DNA of 64,000 nucleotides from Salinisphaera aquimarina (lineage in GTDB: Bacteria; Pseudomonadota; Gammaproteobacteria; Nevskiales; Salinisphaeraceae). Positions 33,002 to 41,945 of the stretch are shown piece by piece. The position numbers were made by a program, and so were the translations under genes. Numbering within the stretch: position 1 is the stretch's first letter; every line of letters starts with the position of its first letter. The stretch covers positions 124,001 to 188,000 of the forward strand of contig NZ_JBHRSS010000003.1 in NCBI RefSeq assembly GCF_042643355.1, read 5' to 3'. Under the pieces are notes generated by a model. It had not been told where the DNA came from, searched no databases, and worked only from the letters and a program-made list of their open reading frames with translations.

Positions 33002-33142
33002 ATGGCTCGACTACGCGCTTTCCATGAAAGCCGGATCGCCGTGGCCACCGACGCCGGTTCCGGCATCGGACGCGCGAGCGTGAAGAACATCACCGTGTGC
33101 AACGCGTGCCAGGCACCCGCCAGCGCCGCCATCCGTTCATGA
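33002..33142 (+). pseudogene. Remnant of a short-chain dehydrogenase N-terminus
   Basis: A 46-codon frame from ATG 33002 reads MARLRAFHESRIAVATDAGS then GIGRASVKN. The segment RIAVATDAGSGIGRA resembles the Rossmann fingerprint of short-chain dehydrogenases (KVAVVTGAGSGIGRA), with the first Gly changed to Asp. The remaining residues bear no resemblance to that family. The frame stops at 33140-33142, inside the ATG of the next gene (ATGA). It is probably the fragment of a deleted dehydrogenase gene; it could instead be a short leader peptide. Confidence 0.35.
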
Positions 33143-34035
33143 CCGCTTTGTCCCTGCCGCACTGGATACTCGCGGGCGCCGGCAATATCGGCACCCTTGC
33201 CGCCAGCCATCTGATCGATGCCGGCCATGGCGTGACCGTACTGCACGAGCGGTTGAACAGGCGCGACAAGACGCTGACCTTCGCCGACGGCCGCCCCCCC
33301 CGACAACTGCAGCTGCCCTGCCGGCCGGCTGCCTCGATCGCGCAGCCGATCCGATATCTGGCGGTGGTCTGCAAGACACCGTATACCGCTAGCGCAATCG
33401 AACATCTGCCGCTGGCGGCCGACGCGACCGTACTCCGCCTGCAGAACGGCATGGGCAGCCTCGACGGCCTGCTGCCGAACCGAAGTACCTGCATCGAAGC
33501 GGTCACGACCAGTGCGGTCAAAGGCAGCGACCCGGTTCATGACGTGGTCGCCGAAAATCAGACCTGGATGGGCGGGCCGGACACGCCTCCGGGCTGGTAC
33601 GCCGGCCTGGCCGCCCACTGGCCGGGCCTCGCCTGGAGCGACGCCATCCGAGATCGCCAATGGCAGAAACTGGTCGCCAACGCCGCGATCAACCCGTTGA
33701 CCGCGATTCACGACGTCGCCAACGGCCGCCTGCTCGAGGTACGTGATCTGCGCGAGCGCATGACCGCGATCGTGGCCGAAGCCGACGCGCTGCTGCAGCG
33801 GCTCGACCCGCTATGGCCGGGCGATTCACTGGCCAACGTCGAGGCCATCGCCCGCGCCACCGCCGGCAATACCTCGTCGATGCGTGCCGACGTGCAGCGC
33901 GGCGCGGCCACCGAGATAGACGCCATCAACGGCTGGCTGCTGGATCAGGCGCGCCACCTCGGCCTGGCCATGCCGGCCAACGCGCGGGTTGTCGCCGAAT
34001 TGAAACGCAGGGCGGACCCGCAAGCGGTTTACTAG
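33139..34035 (+). CDS. Ketopantoate reductase-like protein (PanE/ApbA family)
   Basis: The 298-residue product starts MTALSLPHWILAGAGNIGTL with the NAD(P)-binding GAGNIG. KTPYTASAIEHLPLAADATV, RLQNGMGSLDGL and the C-terminal domain pattern LVANAAINPLTAIHDVANG (catalytic Lys-Asn region: WQKLVANAAINPL) are typical of PanE/ApbA. The RADVQRGAATEIDAINGWLL block matches the conserved SSMxxDxxxGRxTEIDAING. PanE reduces 2-dehydropantoate in coenzyme A synthesis; a paralogue with another 2-keto acid substrate is also possible. The frame begins within a degraded dehydrogenase remnant. It is followed by a bidirectional hairpin. Confidence 0.85.
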   Translation: MTALSLPHWILAGAGNIGTLAASHLIDAGHGVTVLHERLNRRDKTLTFADGRPPRQLQLPCRPAASIAQPIRYLAVVCKTPYTASAIEHLPLAADATVLRLQNGMGSLDGLLPNRSTCIEAVTTSAVKGSDPVHDVVAENQTWMGGPDTPPGWYAGLAAHWPGLAWSDAIRDRQWQKLVANAAINPLTAIHDVANGRLLEVRDLRERMTAIVAEADALLQRLDPLWPGDSLANVEAIARATAGNTSSMRADVQRGAATEIDAINGWLLDQARHLGLAMPANARVVAELKRRADPQAVY

Positions 34036-34049
34036 TGCCTGATTTGGCA

Positions 34050-34080
34050 AGGCTTTCGCGCCCACTGACCGCGAAAGCCT
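34050..34080. terminator. Hairpin between convergent genes
   Basis: AGGCTTTCGCG (34050-34060) pairs perfectly with CGCGAAAGCCT (34070-34080) around a 9-base loop. It lies between the ends of the PanE-like gene and the convergent binding-protein gene. There is no T-run, so it may be a factor-assisted or shared terminator rather than a classical one. Confidence 0.5.
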
Positions 34081-34135
34081 CGCGTTACACGCCCATCAAT
34101 TCATCTGTGGTCATGGGTAGGCGGTAAGCATCCGG

Positions 34136-35002
34136 TTACTTGCCTGTCCATGCAGCGATAACGTCCGGGTGGCCGTCGATGAATTTCTTCGCCGCGGCGT
34201 CGTAGGAGGTATTCTCCGCATCCACGAGCATGGCGTTGATCTGTTCCAGCGAGTAGTGCATCCGCTGGACCATATCGTGCACCTCGGGCGCACTGGTCTT
34301 CAGCCCCTTGCTGGCGATGGCGTCGACGTGCTCCTTGCCGCCGAGCACGCCTTCCGGGTCCTTGAGATAACGCAGGTCGAAGCGGCTCCACATCCAGTGG
34401 GGGCTCCAGGCGGTCACCACGATCCACTTGTTCTGCTTGATCGCGCCACCGAGCGCGCCGGTCATCGCCGCGCTGCTGGCGGTGATCAGGCGATAGTCGT
34501 CCAGGCCGTAGGTCTCGAGCGCTTCCTTGGACACCTGCATCTCGCCGGCACCGGCGCTGATGCCCTGGATGCGCTGGCCGAGCTTGTCGGCGATCTCGGG
34601 CTTTTTCAGGTCGGCGATGCTCGCCAGCTGATCCTCGGGCACGTAGGCGGGCACGGCCCAGCCGATTTTCGCGCCGTCGAACATCTGCCCCAGATTGTCG
34701 ACCTGATCGCCGACCCGCTTCATGTAATCGGCATGGGTGCGTGGCAGCCAGGCGACCAGAAACAGCGAACGCTCGTCGTGCGCCACTCCCAGAAATGCCG
34801 GGCCGACGGATACCGTCTTGAGCTCGACCGGGATATCGTATTCGGACTCGATCACGTCCTTGGCGACGTGGCTCATCACCTGACCTTCGGCGTATTCGTC
34901 GACATAGATCGTGATCGGTTCATCCCTGGCAAGGGCCACGCCGACCGGCAGCAGGGCCGACACCAGCGCGATGGAGAGAAGCAGTAGACTGGTTTTCTTC
35001 AT
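34136..35002 (-). CDS. Glycine betaine/choline-type ABC substrate-binding protein (OpuAC family)
   Basis: This 288-residue exported protein has start ATG 35002 and the signal peptide MKKTSLLLLSIALVSALLPV with cleavage after ALA near residue 25. The mature part is an OpuAC domain: ITIYVDEYAEGQVMSHVAKD, VSVGPAFLGVAHDERSLFLV, AWLPRTHADYMKRVGDQVDN, IKQNKWIVVTAWSPHWMWSR, and a C-terminal MHYSLEQINAMLVDAENTSY. The tryptophans in AWLP and WSPHWMW are of the kind forming an aromatic cage for quaternary ammonium ligands. No ABC ATPase or permease is next to it, so it must serve a transporter encoded elsewhere. Confidence 0.88.
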   Translation of the reverse strand: MKKTSLLLLSIALVSALLPVGVALARDEPITIYVDEYAEGQVMSHVAKDVIESEYDIPVELKTVSVGPAFLGVAHDERSLFLVAWLPRTHADYMKRVGDQVDNLGQMFDGAKIGWAVPAYVPEDQLASIADLKKPEIADKLGQRIQGISAGAGEMQVSKEALETYGLDDYRLITASSAAMTGALGGAIKQNKWIVVTAWSPHWMWSRFDLRYLKDPEGVLGGKEHVDAIASKGLKTSAPEVHDMVQRMHYSLEQINAMLVDAENTSYDAAAKKFIDGHPDVIAAWTGK

Positions 35003-35131
35003 GAAAGAATTTTCCGATGAGTAAGGCGCATTGACCCGACCGAGTATTGGTAATCGCCGGGCCGCTCGCAAGCAGTACGCCGGGCGCCGCTATCGCGTTG
35101 CAGCAGATCGCTGCCCTCGGCAACGCCGGGG

Positions 35132-35524
35132 ATGACCGAGGTCGTGCGCGATCCGGATGAGCTGTTCGCGGCACTGGCGCGTTCGCGATTTCGCCGACGT
35201 TTCGCGCTGGGCACGCGCGAGCGCGATTATTTCGATGCGCGCGGCCTGGCCAAGACCATGGGCCAGGCCCAGGCCTTCATCGCCGAGCGGCTGGCGCCGG
35301 CCGAGCCGTTCAATGACGGGCGCCAGACACCGATGCGCAATCATCCGGTGTTCGTGGCCCAGCACGCCACTGCCACCTGTTGCCGGCGCTGCCTCGCGCG
35401 CTGGCATCACATCCCGGCGGGGCGCGCGCTGGCGCAGGCCGAGCAGCGCCATGTGCTCGCGGTCATCGAGCGCTGGTTGCGCGCTCAGCACCGACCCGCG
35501 CAGCGGGATCTGTTCAGCGACTGA
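35132..35524 (+). CDS. DUF4186 protein
   Basis: The 130-residue protein has the DUF4186 core: RSRFRRRFALGTRERDYFDA, a conserved segment PMRNHPVFVAQHATATCCRR and CLARWHHIPAGRALAQAEQRH. The cysteines and histidines in QHATATCCRRCLARWHHIP suggest a metal site. The family function is unknown. It is divergent from the betaine-binding protein gene (about 130 bp) and convergent with chaC, 15 bp away. Confidence 0.85.
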   Translation: MTEVVRDPDELFAALARSRFRRRFALGTRERDYFDARGLAKTMGQAQAFIAERLAPAEPFNDGRQTPMRNHPVFVAQHATATCCRRCLARWHHIPAGRALAQAEQRHVLAVIERWLRAQHRPAQRDLFSD

Positions 35525-35538
35525 CCCCGGCCCGGCGC

Positions 35539-36270
35539 TCAAGGCGCTGGCGTCGGACCGCTTCCGGTCTGTCGTTCGGCGACCCGGCGCCGCAGTTCCC
35601 GCAGGCGACCGTCATGTATGCCCTGCTCATCCAGATGCAAGACGGTGTTGTCGAGATACTCGGCGCTGGTACCGAGAAAGCCGTGGCCGGTGGCGATCAG
35701 GTGCACGATCTCGGTGTCATCGAGACGCCCGCAGTAGCACCGATGACGCGGGTCGACCACGAAGGTCACCGCCGGCAGACGACGCCCGTCGGCGTGCAGT
35801 TCCACCCAGCGCGGCCGGTATACGCCGGTGAGCATCTCGCGCCGCCACACCATCAGCAGTTCGTGTTCGAGATCGGACGCGCGCACACGCAACGCCATGC
35901 CCCGACACGATCCGCCGGGTACCAGTCCGAGCATGAGCCCGGGCGCATCGGGCGAGCCGCGTGCATAGGTCAGCTTGAGCTGAAAGTCGCGATGAAAGCC
36001 GTAGAGCCGCGCCATCCGCCGTTCGACCACGTTCACGCAAGGATTCCACAGCAGCGATCCATAGCCGAATACCCACACGCCGTCGCTGGTATCCACCGCG
36101 GCCGGGCGTGATCGCAGCGTGTCGCGCACCGACGCACGGACATCTTCCTGCGCGGTCAACGGCACTTCCGGATGTCGCGAACGCATGGTGTCGCGTATGC
36201 CGTCGCGTTCGAGAACGTCGCGGGTGATGCCGCCGGCCAGCCGGCCGCGCTCGGGTGGGGAATCATTCAT
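35539..36270 (-). CDS. chaC: Gamma-glutamylcyclotransferase, ChaC family
   Basis: The 243-residue protein contains the cyclotransferase P-loop-like motif VWVFGYGSLLWNPCVN (about 65-80) and the ChaC order: RMARLYGFHRDFQLKLTYAR, PGLMLGLVPGGSCRGMALRV, WRREMLTGVYRPRWVEL, and DPRHRCYCG. ChaC cleaves glutathione to 5-oxoproline and Cys-Gly in the cytoplasm. The first 55 residues are a charged extension not usually seen in E. coli ChaC. Frames agree with a start at ATG 36270. Confidence 0.93.
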   Translation of the reverse strand: MNDSPPERGRLAGGITRDVLERDGIRDTMRSRHPEVPLTAQEDVRASVRDTLRSRPAAVDTSDGVWVFGYGSLLWNPCVNVVERRMARLYGFHRDFQLKLTYARGSPDAPGLMLGLVPGGSCRGMALRVRASDLEHELLMVWRREMLTGVYRPRWVELHADGRRLPAVTFVVDPRHRCYCGRLDDTEIVHLIATGHGFLGTSAEYLDNTVLHLDEQGIHDGRLRELRRRVAERQTGSGPTPAP

Positions 36271-36318
36271 TGCATCGAGTATCGCGCGAGAACCCCCTGC
36301 CGGCCAGCGCGGCCTGTT

Positions 36319-38925
36319 TCAGCCCGGCTGATTTGAGCGATCGCTGCCCAGCAGTGCGGCGAACGCGTCGGGCGCGTCAGGGCGGCTGAAGTAGTAACCC
36401 TGCACATCGTCGCATGCCTCCGAGCGCAGGTAGCGTTGCTGTTCGGCGGTCTCGACCCCTTCCGCGACCACATTGAGGCTCAGGTTGCGGGCCAGATCGA
36501 TGATCGCGCGCGCCATGATCTGGTCGCCCGCATTGCTGGAAACGTCGCGGATCAGCGAGCGATCGATCTTGAGACTGTCGATCGGCAGCTCGCGCAGACG
36601 GGTGAGCGACGAGTAGCCGGCCCCGAAATTATCGATGGCCACCTGTACGCCCAGCCGCTTGATCGCACGCAGCACGTCGAACGAACGTCCCACATCGCGC
36701 ATCACCGCGCTCTCGCTGATGTCCAGTTCGAGCAGATTCGGCGCCAGACCGGTGCGGGCAAGCACATCCTCGACCCGGCTCACGAGCTGAGCGTCGGCGA
36801 ACTGCACCGGCGATATGTTGACCGCCACCGGCACCGGCCGCAGGCCGGATGCCTGCCAGGCCAGACTCTGTACGCAGGCTGTCTCCAGCACCCAGCTGCC
36901 GATACGGATGATCAGCCCGGTTTCCTCGGCAACCGGCAGAAACTGATCGGGCAACAGAGCACCGAGTTCCGGGCTGTTCCAGCGCAGCAGCGCTTCCACG
37001 CCCGTGATCCGGCTGCTCGCGAGACTGATGCGGGCCTGGTAGACGAGCGCGAACTCGTCGCGCTCGACCGCCCGCCGCAATCGGCTTTCCAGGGTGATGC
37101 GTTCGAGCGTGCGCGCGCGGATCGCAGGCGAATAATGCTCGAACGTATTCTTGCCTTTTTCCTTGGCCTGATACATCGCCATGTCGGCGTTCTTGAGCAG
37201 ATGCTTCGCCTCGCGGCCGTCGTCGGGATACAGCGCGATGCCGAGACTGGCGGTCACGCGATAGTCGTGCCCCTTGATCGTCACCGGGTCGACGATGGTC
37301 GCCAGAATATTGTCGGCGACTGCGCCCGCGGTAGCGTGATCCTCGGTCTGCTCGATCATCACCAGAAACTCGTCGCCGCCGATCCGGGCAACCACATCGG
37401 TCGCCCGCACGCTGGCGCGCAGACGCCTGGCGACGATCTTGAGCAGCGCATCACCGGCATCATGGCCCAGCGAATCGTTGATCACCTTGAAGCGATCGAG
37501 GTCGAGAAACATCACCGCAAAACGCCGCTGGACCTGATCGGCGTCAGCGATTGCCAGCTCGAGCAGCTGATTGAACAGGGATCGGTTGGGCAAGCCGGTC
37601 AGTTCGTCATGCGTCGCCATGTACTCGATATAGCGTTCGCTGCGCTCGCGCTCGGCCTCGTGCTCGAAATGCGCCTGCGCGAAGACGATATTCTCGGCCA
37701 TGCGCTGTAGCAGGCCGACACTGGTCTGATCGAACGTGCGGCGCCGCCGTGCCGCCAGCAACAGGGCGCCTACGGCACGCCCCTGCTCGATCAGGGGTAC
37801 CGCGGCCGCCGAACATATCCCTCCGCGCCGCGCCAGCGCGTGCCAGCGGCGTGTACGCGAATCGGCAAGATAGTCGTTGCTCAGGCACGGCTCGCCGCGC
37901 CGAATGCACTCGGCGACCAGTCCTTCGTCGCCGGTCGACTGCGGCTCGGCCGATAACACGAACGCATTGACGGTCTCGACGCTCATCCCGGATGAGGCGG
38001 CCACAGACAGTACGCCCTCGGCCGCATCCGCCAGCACCAGGGTGGCCAGGGCGAAGCCGCCGCCGTCGACCGCGGCGTCGCATACTTTCTGATACAGCTC
38101 GTTGGGCGTGGTCGCCCTCAGGATGGCTTCGTTGGTGGCACTCAGGGTGGCGTACATGCGCTCCAGACGGGCACGGCTCTGCTCGGCACGCTGCCGGGCG
38201 CTGATATCGTGCACCACGCTCACGATCAGCCAGCGTCCGCCCTGATGGAGCGCGCGCCGATGCACCTCGACGACCGTACGGCCACCGTCGCGGGCGCGAC
38301 TACTGGTCTGCATCAGCTGACCGGAGCGACGGATGACCTCGTCGTAGTCGCGCTCCAGCGTCTCCCGGTCCGTAAACAGTAGTTCGTGGGGCCATTCGCG
38401 CAGCAGCGCCGCCTGTTCCAGACCGGTCTGGCGACATGCGGTTTCGTTGACGTACACGAACCGCATCGAGGCACGATCGACGATGAAAACCATGGCCGGG
38501 CAGGCGTCCATCGCCGCACGAAACTGCACCAGTTCCCGTTGCTGTTCCTTTTCGAAGGTGACGTCCTTGCCGAACCCCCGGTAGCCCGACAGGGCACCGG
38601 CCGCGTCGTACAGCGCCTGACCGCACAGGCTCAGGTGGCAACGCGTGCCGTCTTCCAGCGTATAGACCACGATTTGATCCCGGAAGCGCCAGCCCTGGGG
38701 CGTGGCTCCCGGCGCGCAACGCGGCCAGCCCTGCCCGGTTTCGGTGGCAAAACCCACCTCGGCCGGGCGCTTGCCCAGCCATGACGCGATCGGCGTCGTA
38801 TCCACCATCGCGCCTTCGAGGCGGATGAACCGACCGTCAGCATCCTGCTCCCAATAGAAATCGGATACCAGTTCGAACAGCGCGTCGGCTCTACGACCCG
38901 GCGGCTGCCCTCCGGGAAGGCTCAT
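36319..38925 (-). CDS. PAS-PAS-GAF-GGDEF-EAL cyclic-di-GMP signalling protein
   Basis: This 868-residue soluble sensor has two PAS domains (about 10-125; 140-250), a GAF domain (about 270-420), a GGDEF domain (about 440-600) and an EAL domain (about 615-860). The cyclase motif RIGGDEF is intact, with an upstream inhibitory site RATD five residues before GGDEF. The phosphodiesterase part keeps EALLRW, NISPVQF, LDISES, LKIDRS and EGVET, but the metal-binding DDFGTG motif reads DNFGAG. The second Asp is Asn, which is expected to weaken or abolish hydrolysis. The protein may thus mainly make cyclic-di-GMP. No transmembrane segment is seen. Confidence 0.92.
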   Translation of the reverse strand: MSLPGGQPPGRRADALFELVSDFYWEQDADGRFIRLEGAMVDTTPIASWLGKRPAEVGFATETGQGWPRCAPGATPQGWRFRDQIVVYTLEDGTRCHLSLCGQALYDAAGALSGYRGFGKDVTFEKEQQRELVQFRAAMDACPAMVFIVDRASMRFVYVNETACRQTGLEQAALLREWPHELLFTDRETLERDYDEVIRRSGQLMQTSSRARDGGRTVVEVHRRALHQGGRWLIVSVVHDISARQRAEQSRARLERMYATLSATNEAILRATTPNELYQKVCDAAVDGGGFALATLVLADAAEGVLSVAASSGMSVETVNAFVLSAEPQSTGDEGLVAECIRRGEPCLSNDYLADSRTRRWHALARRGGICSAAAVPLIEQGRAVGALLLAARRRRTFDQTSVGLLQRMAENIVFAQAHFEHEAERERSERYIEYMATHDELTGLPNRSLFNQLLELAIADADQVQRRFAVMFLDLDRFKVINDSLGHDAGDALLKIVARRLRASVRATDVVARIGGDEFLVMIEQTEDHATAGAVADNILATIVDPVTIKGHDYRVTASLGIALYPDDGREAKHLLKNADMAMYQAKEKGKNTFEHYSPAIRARTLERITLESRLRRAVERDEFALVYQARISLASSRITGVEALLRWNSPELGALLPDQFLPVAEETGLIIRIGSWVLETACVQSLAWQASGLRPVPVAVNISPVQFADAQLVSRVEDVLARTGLAPNLLELDISESAVMRDVGRSFDVLRAIKRLGVQVAIDNFGAGYSSLTRLRELPIDSLKIDRSLIRDVSSNAGDQIMARAIIDLARNLSLNVVAEGVETAEQQRYLRSEACDDVQGYYFSRPDAPDAFAALLGSDRSNQPG

Positions 38926-39459
38926 GTGGCTGCCCTCGACAACGGTCTAGTCTGCGCCGACGACATTGCTTGTTGCTCTGGTAACGATGGGTTCCCCTCG
39001 GTCGCTATGACGCGATCAGGCCTGGCGCCGGCCGGCACAGGCGCGCCTGCACTGCACCGGGCAGAATTTATCCGCGTCGCCCGTCCTCGAACCCGACTCG
39101 CCACGACGCATAGCAATGACCCGAGCAGGCAACGTTCGCCGCCCAGCCCATCGGACGGGCCCGAAAATCAATCTTAGCCACGCTCATTGCACGGGGCAAT
39201 CTCCGACCCGAACCGCGCGCATCACTTTACCGGTCGTGGTCGAATCGCCGGACCGCAAGACATCGGACAATCCCGCTCATGCCCTTGTTATCGACACGCG
39301 GCTCGTTCTATTAAGCCACTGAAAATAGTAAAAGGAACCTGCTCGCGGGTAATGTTCTTGGCGTGGCCGGCCGCGCCTGTCGGCGATACTGGCGCCCGTC
39401 GTGCCAGAATGGGCCATCGATTTGGCGAAGATACTTACGAAAACCAAAGGAGAATCGAG
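38926..39459. other. 534-bp intergenic region without a supported gene
   Basis: This gap separates the divergent GGDEF-EAL gene and the membrane protein gene at 39460. Several short frames of 60-85 codons exist on both strands, but none has a ribosome binding site or recognisable protein features. It presumably contains both promoters. An AT-rich stretch with TATTAAGCC at about 39306-39314 could belong to the rightward promoter. Confidence 0.35.
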
Positions 39460-40017
39460 ATGAAACTGGACCGGGACCTCGAGGCCATACGACACAAGCT
39501 GGACGCCATGGACGCATCGCACAGCACCACGTTTACCGATGAGGAACACAGCGTCCTGGCCAACGCGTTGGCGCATTCGCAGCGGGCTCGATCGACGACT
39601 GCAGGCAACGGCGCAACGGCGTCGCGTGATGCCGACGAGACCCATCAGTACCGCAGCGAGCTCGATTTCTTCATCCTGTGTATCGGCTACACACTGGTCG
39701 CATTCGCCATTCTCGCGACCTTGCGCTGGTCGAGCGAAACGCCGCTCGGTGCCACCGGTATCTTCGGCCTGGCCTTTCTGGCCGGCTTGAGCGGGACCGC
39801 CCTGCGCGCCTATTACATCGGCCGCTGGGCACCCAGCCGCGCGCCGCTCGCAATCATGGCGGCCGCGATCCTGTGTCTTGTCGGTTCATTTTTCGGGCTG
39901 ATCGCCAGCGGTGGCATCGGCGCGGCCGCCGGCATCGTGCTGGGCGCCATCTTCTTCCGGACGCTGATCAAAAAACGACCGGCAGAGAGCGCGGCGACCA
40001 CCGATACGGCCCGGTAG
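39460..40017 (+). CDS. Hypothetical membrane protein with coiled N-terminus
   Basis: The 185-residue protein starts at ATG 39460 after AAAGGAGAATCG, a clear site; the upstream frame is not coding. Residues 1-65 are hydrophilic and charged (MKLDRDLEAIRHKLDAMDAS). Four hydrophobic segments follow, at about 72-92, 98-118, 127-147 and 150-172, with Gly-rich helices (FGLAFLAGLSGTALRAYYIG, SGGIGAAAGIVLGAIFF). The C-terminus is basic. I do not recognise the family. It ends before a bidirectional terminator shared with the convergent aceA gene. Confidence 0.75.
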   Translation: MKLDRDLEAIRHKLDAMDASHSTTFTDEEHSVLANALAHSQRARSTTAGNGATASRDADETHQYRSELDFFILCIGYTLVAFAILATLRWSSETPLGATGIFGLAFLAGLSGTALRAYYIGRWAPSRAPLAIMAAAILCLVGSFFGLIASGGIGAAAGIVLGAIFFRTLIKKRPAESAATTDTAR

Positions 40018-40073
40018 CGGTAGAACCGGCCGGCACGATGTCGCGCTAACCGGCGCCCCGGCGCGACACCAAC

Positions 40074-40106
40074 AAAAAAGGCGGGACCCCGAGGCCCCGC
40101 CTTTTT
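40074..40106. terminator. Bidirectional terminator between the membrane protein gene and aceA
   Basis: A run of A residues (40074-40079), the stem GGCGGG (40080-40085) pairing with CCCGCC (40096-40101) and extended by GACCCC/GGCC pairing, and then five T residues (40102-40106) make a rho-independent terminator that can work in both directions. It stands between convergent gene ends. Confidence 0.85.
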
Positions 40107-40149
40107 CGTGGACGGTCACCGGAGTGACCGTTACACCATATCCCCGACT

Positions 40150-41748
40150 CTAGCCGAACTGGTTCATGGTGTTGTCCTTGCCACCGGCCTTCAGCGCGCC
40201 TTCACGCGAGAAGAATTCCTTGTGGTCATCGCCGATGTTGGACCCGGCCATGTCCTGGTGCTTGACGGTGGCGATGCCCTCGCGGATCTCCTTGCGCTGC
40301 ACGCCCTTCACGTAGGCCAGCATGCCTTCTTCGCCGAAGTAGCCCTTGGAGAGCTGATCGGTGGACAGGGCCGCCGTGTGATAGGTCGGGAGCGTGATCA
40401 GGTGATGGAAGATACCGGCCTTGGCCGCGCCTTCCTTCTGGAAATCGCGGGTCCACTCGTCGGCCAACTGGCCCAGCTCGGTGTCGTCGTACTTGATGTC
40501 CATGAGCTGGTCGCGCTCGTAGGACGACACGTCCTTGCCTTCTTCCTTCCAGGCATCGAAGACCTGCTGACGGAAGTTGAGCGTCCAGTTGAACGACGGG
40601 CTGTTGTTGTAGACCAGCTTGGCGTCCGGCACGACTTCGCGGATCTGATCGACCATGGAGGCGATCTGCTTGACGTGCGGCTTTTCGGTCTCGATCCACA
40701 GCAGATCGGCGCCGTTCTGCAGGCTGGTGATGCAATCCAGCACCACGCGATCGACACCCGTGCCCTTCTTGAACTCGAACAGGCCCGACTGCAGGCGCTT
40801 GACCGCCACCAGCTTGTCGCCCTGCTTGATCACCACGTCGTTCGGGGTGATCTCTGCGGCGTCCTTGATTTCCTTGCCGTCGAGGAAGCTGTTGTACCGG
40901 TCGCCCAGATCGCCCGGCTCGTTGGAGACCGCGATCTGCTGGGTCAGGCCCGCGCCCAGGCTGTCGGTGCGGGCGACGATGATGCCGTCGTCCACGCCCA
41001 GTTCCAGGAACGCATAGCGCACGGCGTTGATCTTGGCCAGGAAGGAGGCGTGGGGCACGGTGACCTTGCCGTCCTGATGGCCGCACTGCTTGACGTCCGA
41101 GACCTGATTCTCGATCTGGATGGCGCAGGCGCCGGCCTCGATCATCTTCTTGGCCAGCAGATAGGTGGCCTCTTCGTTGCCGAAACCGGCGTCGATGTCG
41201 GCGATGATCGGAATGACGTGGGTCTCGAAGTTGTCGATCTGGTCCTGGGCCTTCTTGGCCGCGACTTCGTCGCCGGTTTCCTTGGCCGCTTCCAGATCAC
41301 GGAAATAGTGGTTCAGTTCCCACGCGTCGGCCTGCTTAAGGAAGGTATACAGCTCCTCGATGAGCATCGGCACGGTGGTCTTCTCGTGCATGGACTGATC
41401 CGGCAGCGGGCCGAACTCGGAGCGCAGTGCCGCAACCATCCAGCCGGACAGATACAGATAGCTCTTCTTCATCGTGCCAAAGTGCTTCTTGATCGAGATC
41501 GCCTTCTGCTGACCGATGAAGCCGTGCCAGCAACCCAGCGACTGGGTGTACTGCGACGAATCCTTGTCGTAGGCGGCCATGTCTTCGCGCATGATCTTGG
41601 CGGTGAACTTGGCGATATCCAGACCCGTGTGAAAACGGTTCTGGGCGCGCAGACGCGCGGCGTGATCGGGATTGATCGCTTCCCAGGCACTGCCCTGTTT
41701 CTCGCGCAGCGACGCAATCGCGTCCACATCCTTCGAATACTGTGACAT
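40150..41748 (-). CDS. aceA: Isocitrate lyase
   Basis: The first enzyme of the glyoxylate shunt splits isocitrate to glyoxylate and succinate. The 532-residue protein is of the long form found in Pseudomonas-like gammaproteobacteria. The catalytic loop reads KQCGHQDGK (where E. coli has KKCGH), with metal-binding IIADIDAGFGNEEATYLLAK and the substrate-binding VYNNSPSFNWTLNFRQQVFD. The start is ATG 41748 with AGAGG upstream; a TTG two codons earlier is possible. The gene is single, and malate synthase is not present in this window. Confidence 0.96.
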   Translation of the reverse strand: MSQYSKDVDAIASLREKQGSAWEAINPDHAARLRAQNRFHTGLDIAKFTAKIMREDMAAYDKDSSQYTQSLGCWHGFIGQQKAISIKKHFGTMKKSYLYLSGWMVAALRSEFGPLPDQSMHEKTTVPMLIEELYTFLKQADAWELNHYFRDLEAAKETGDEVAAKKAQDQIDNFETHVIPIIADIDAGFGNEEATYLLAKKMIEAGACAIQIENQVSDVKQCGHQDGKVTVPHASFLAKINAVRYAFLELGVDDGIIVARTDSLGAGLTQQIAVSNEPGDLGDRYNSFLDGKEIKDAAEITPNDVVIKQGDKLVAVKRLQSGLFEFKKGTGVDRVVLDCITSLQNGADLLWIETEKPHVKQIASMVDQIREVVPDAKLVYNNSPSFNWTLNFRQQVFDAWKEEGKDVSSYERDQLMDIKYDDTELGQLADEWTRDFQKEGAAKAGIFHHLITLPTYHTAALSTDQLSKGYFGEEGMLAYVKGVQRKEIREGIATVKHQDMAGSNIGDDHKEFFSREGALKAGGKDNTMNQFG

Positions 41749-41945
41749 CGTCAAACCTCTCGCTATGAATTAAGGCCCGGCGCGGCGTTCGTCGTGGCAT
41801 GGCGCGTACGCCATCCGCCTTCGACCGGATGGGCGCATTCTAGGCAGCACTCGCGGATACGAAAAGCCGATACGAGTGATAGTCGACATTCAGCGCATGA
41901 ATAGTGGTCGGCGGCAATCCATCCCTGCACAGCCCCCACGTCGAT

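Noticed and set aside
40108..41745. A 545-codon rightward frame opposite aceA
   Set aside because: Shadow of aceA, rich in Leu/His/Asp/Val, with no known domain; it would also read through the bidirectional terminator.
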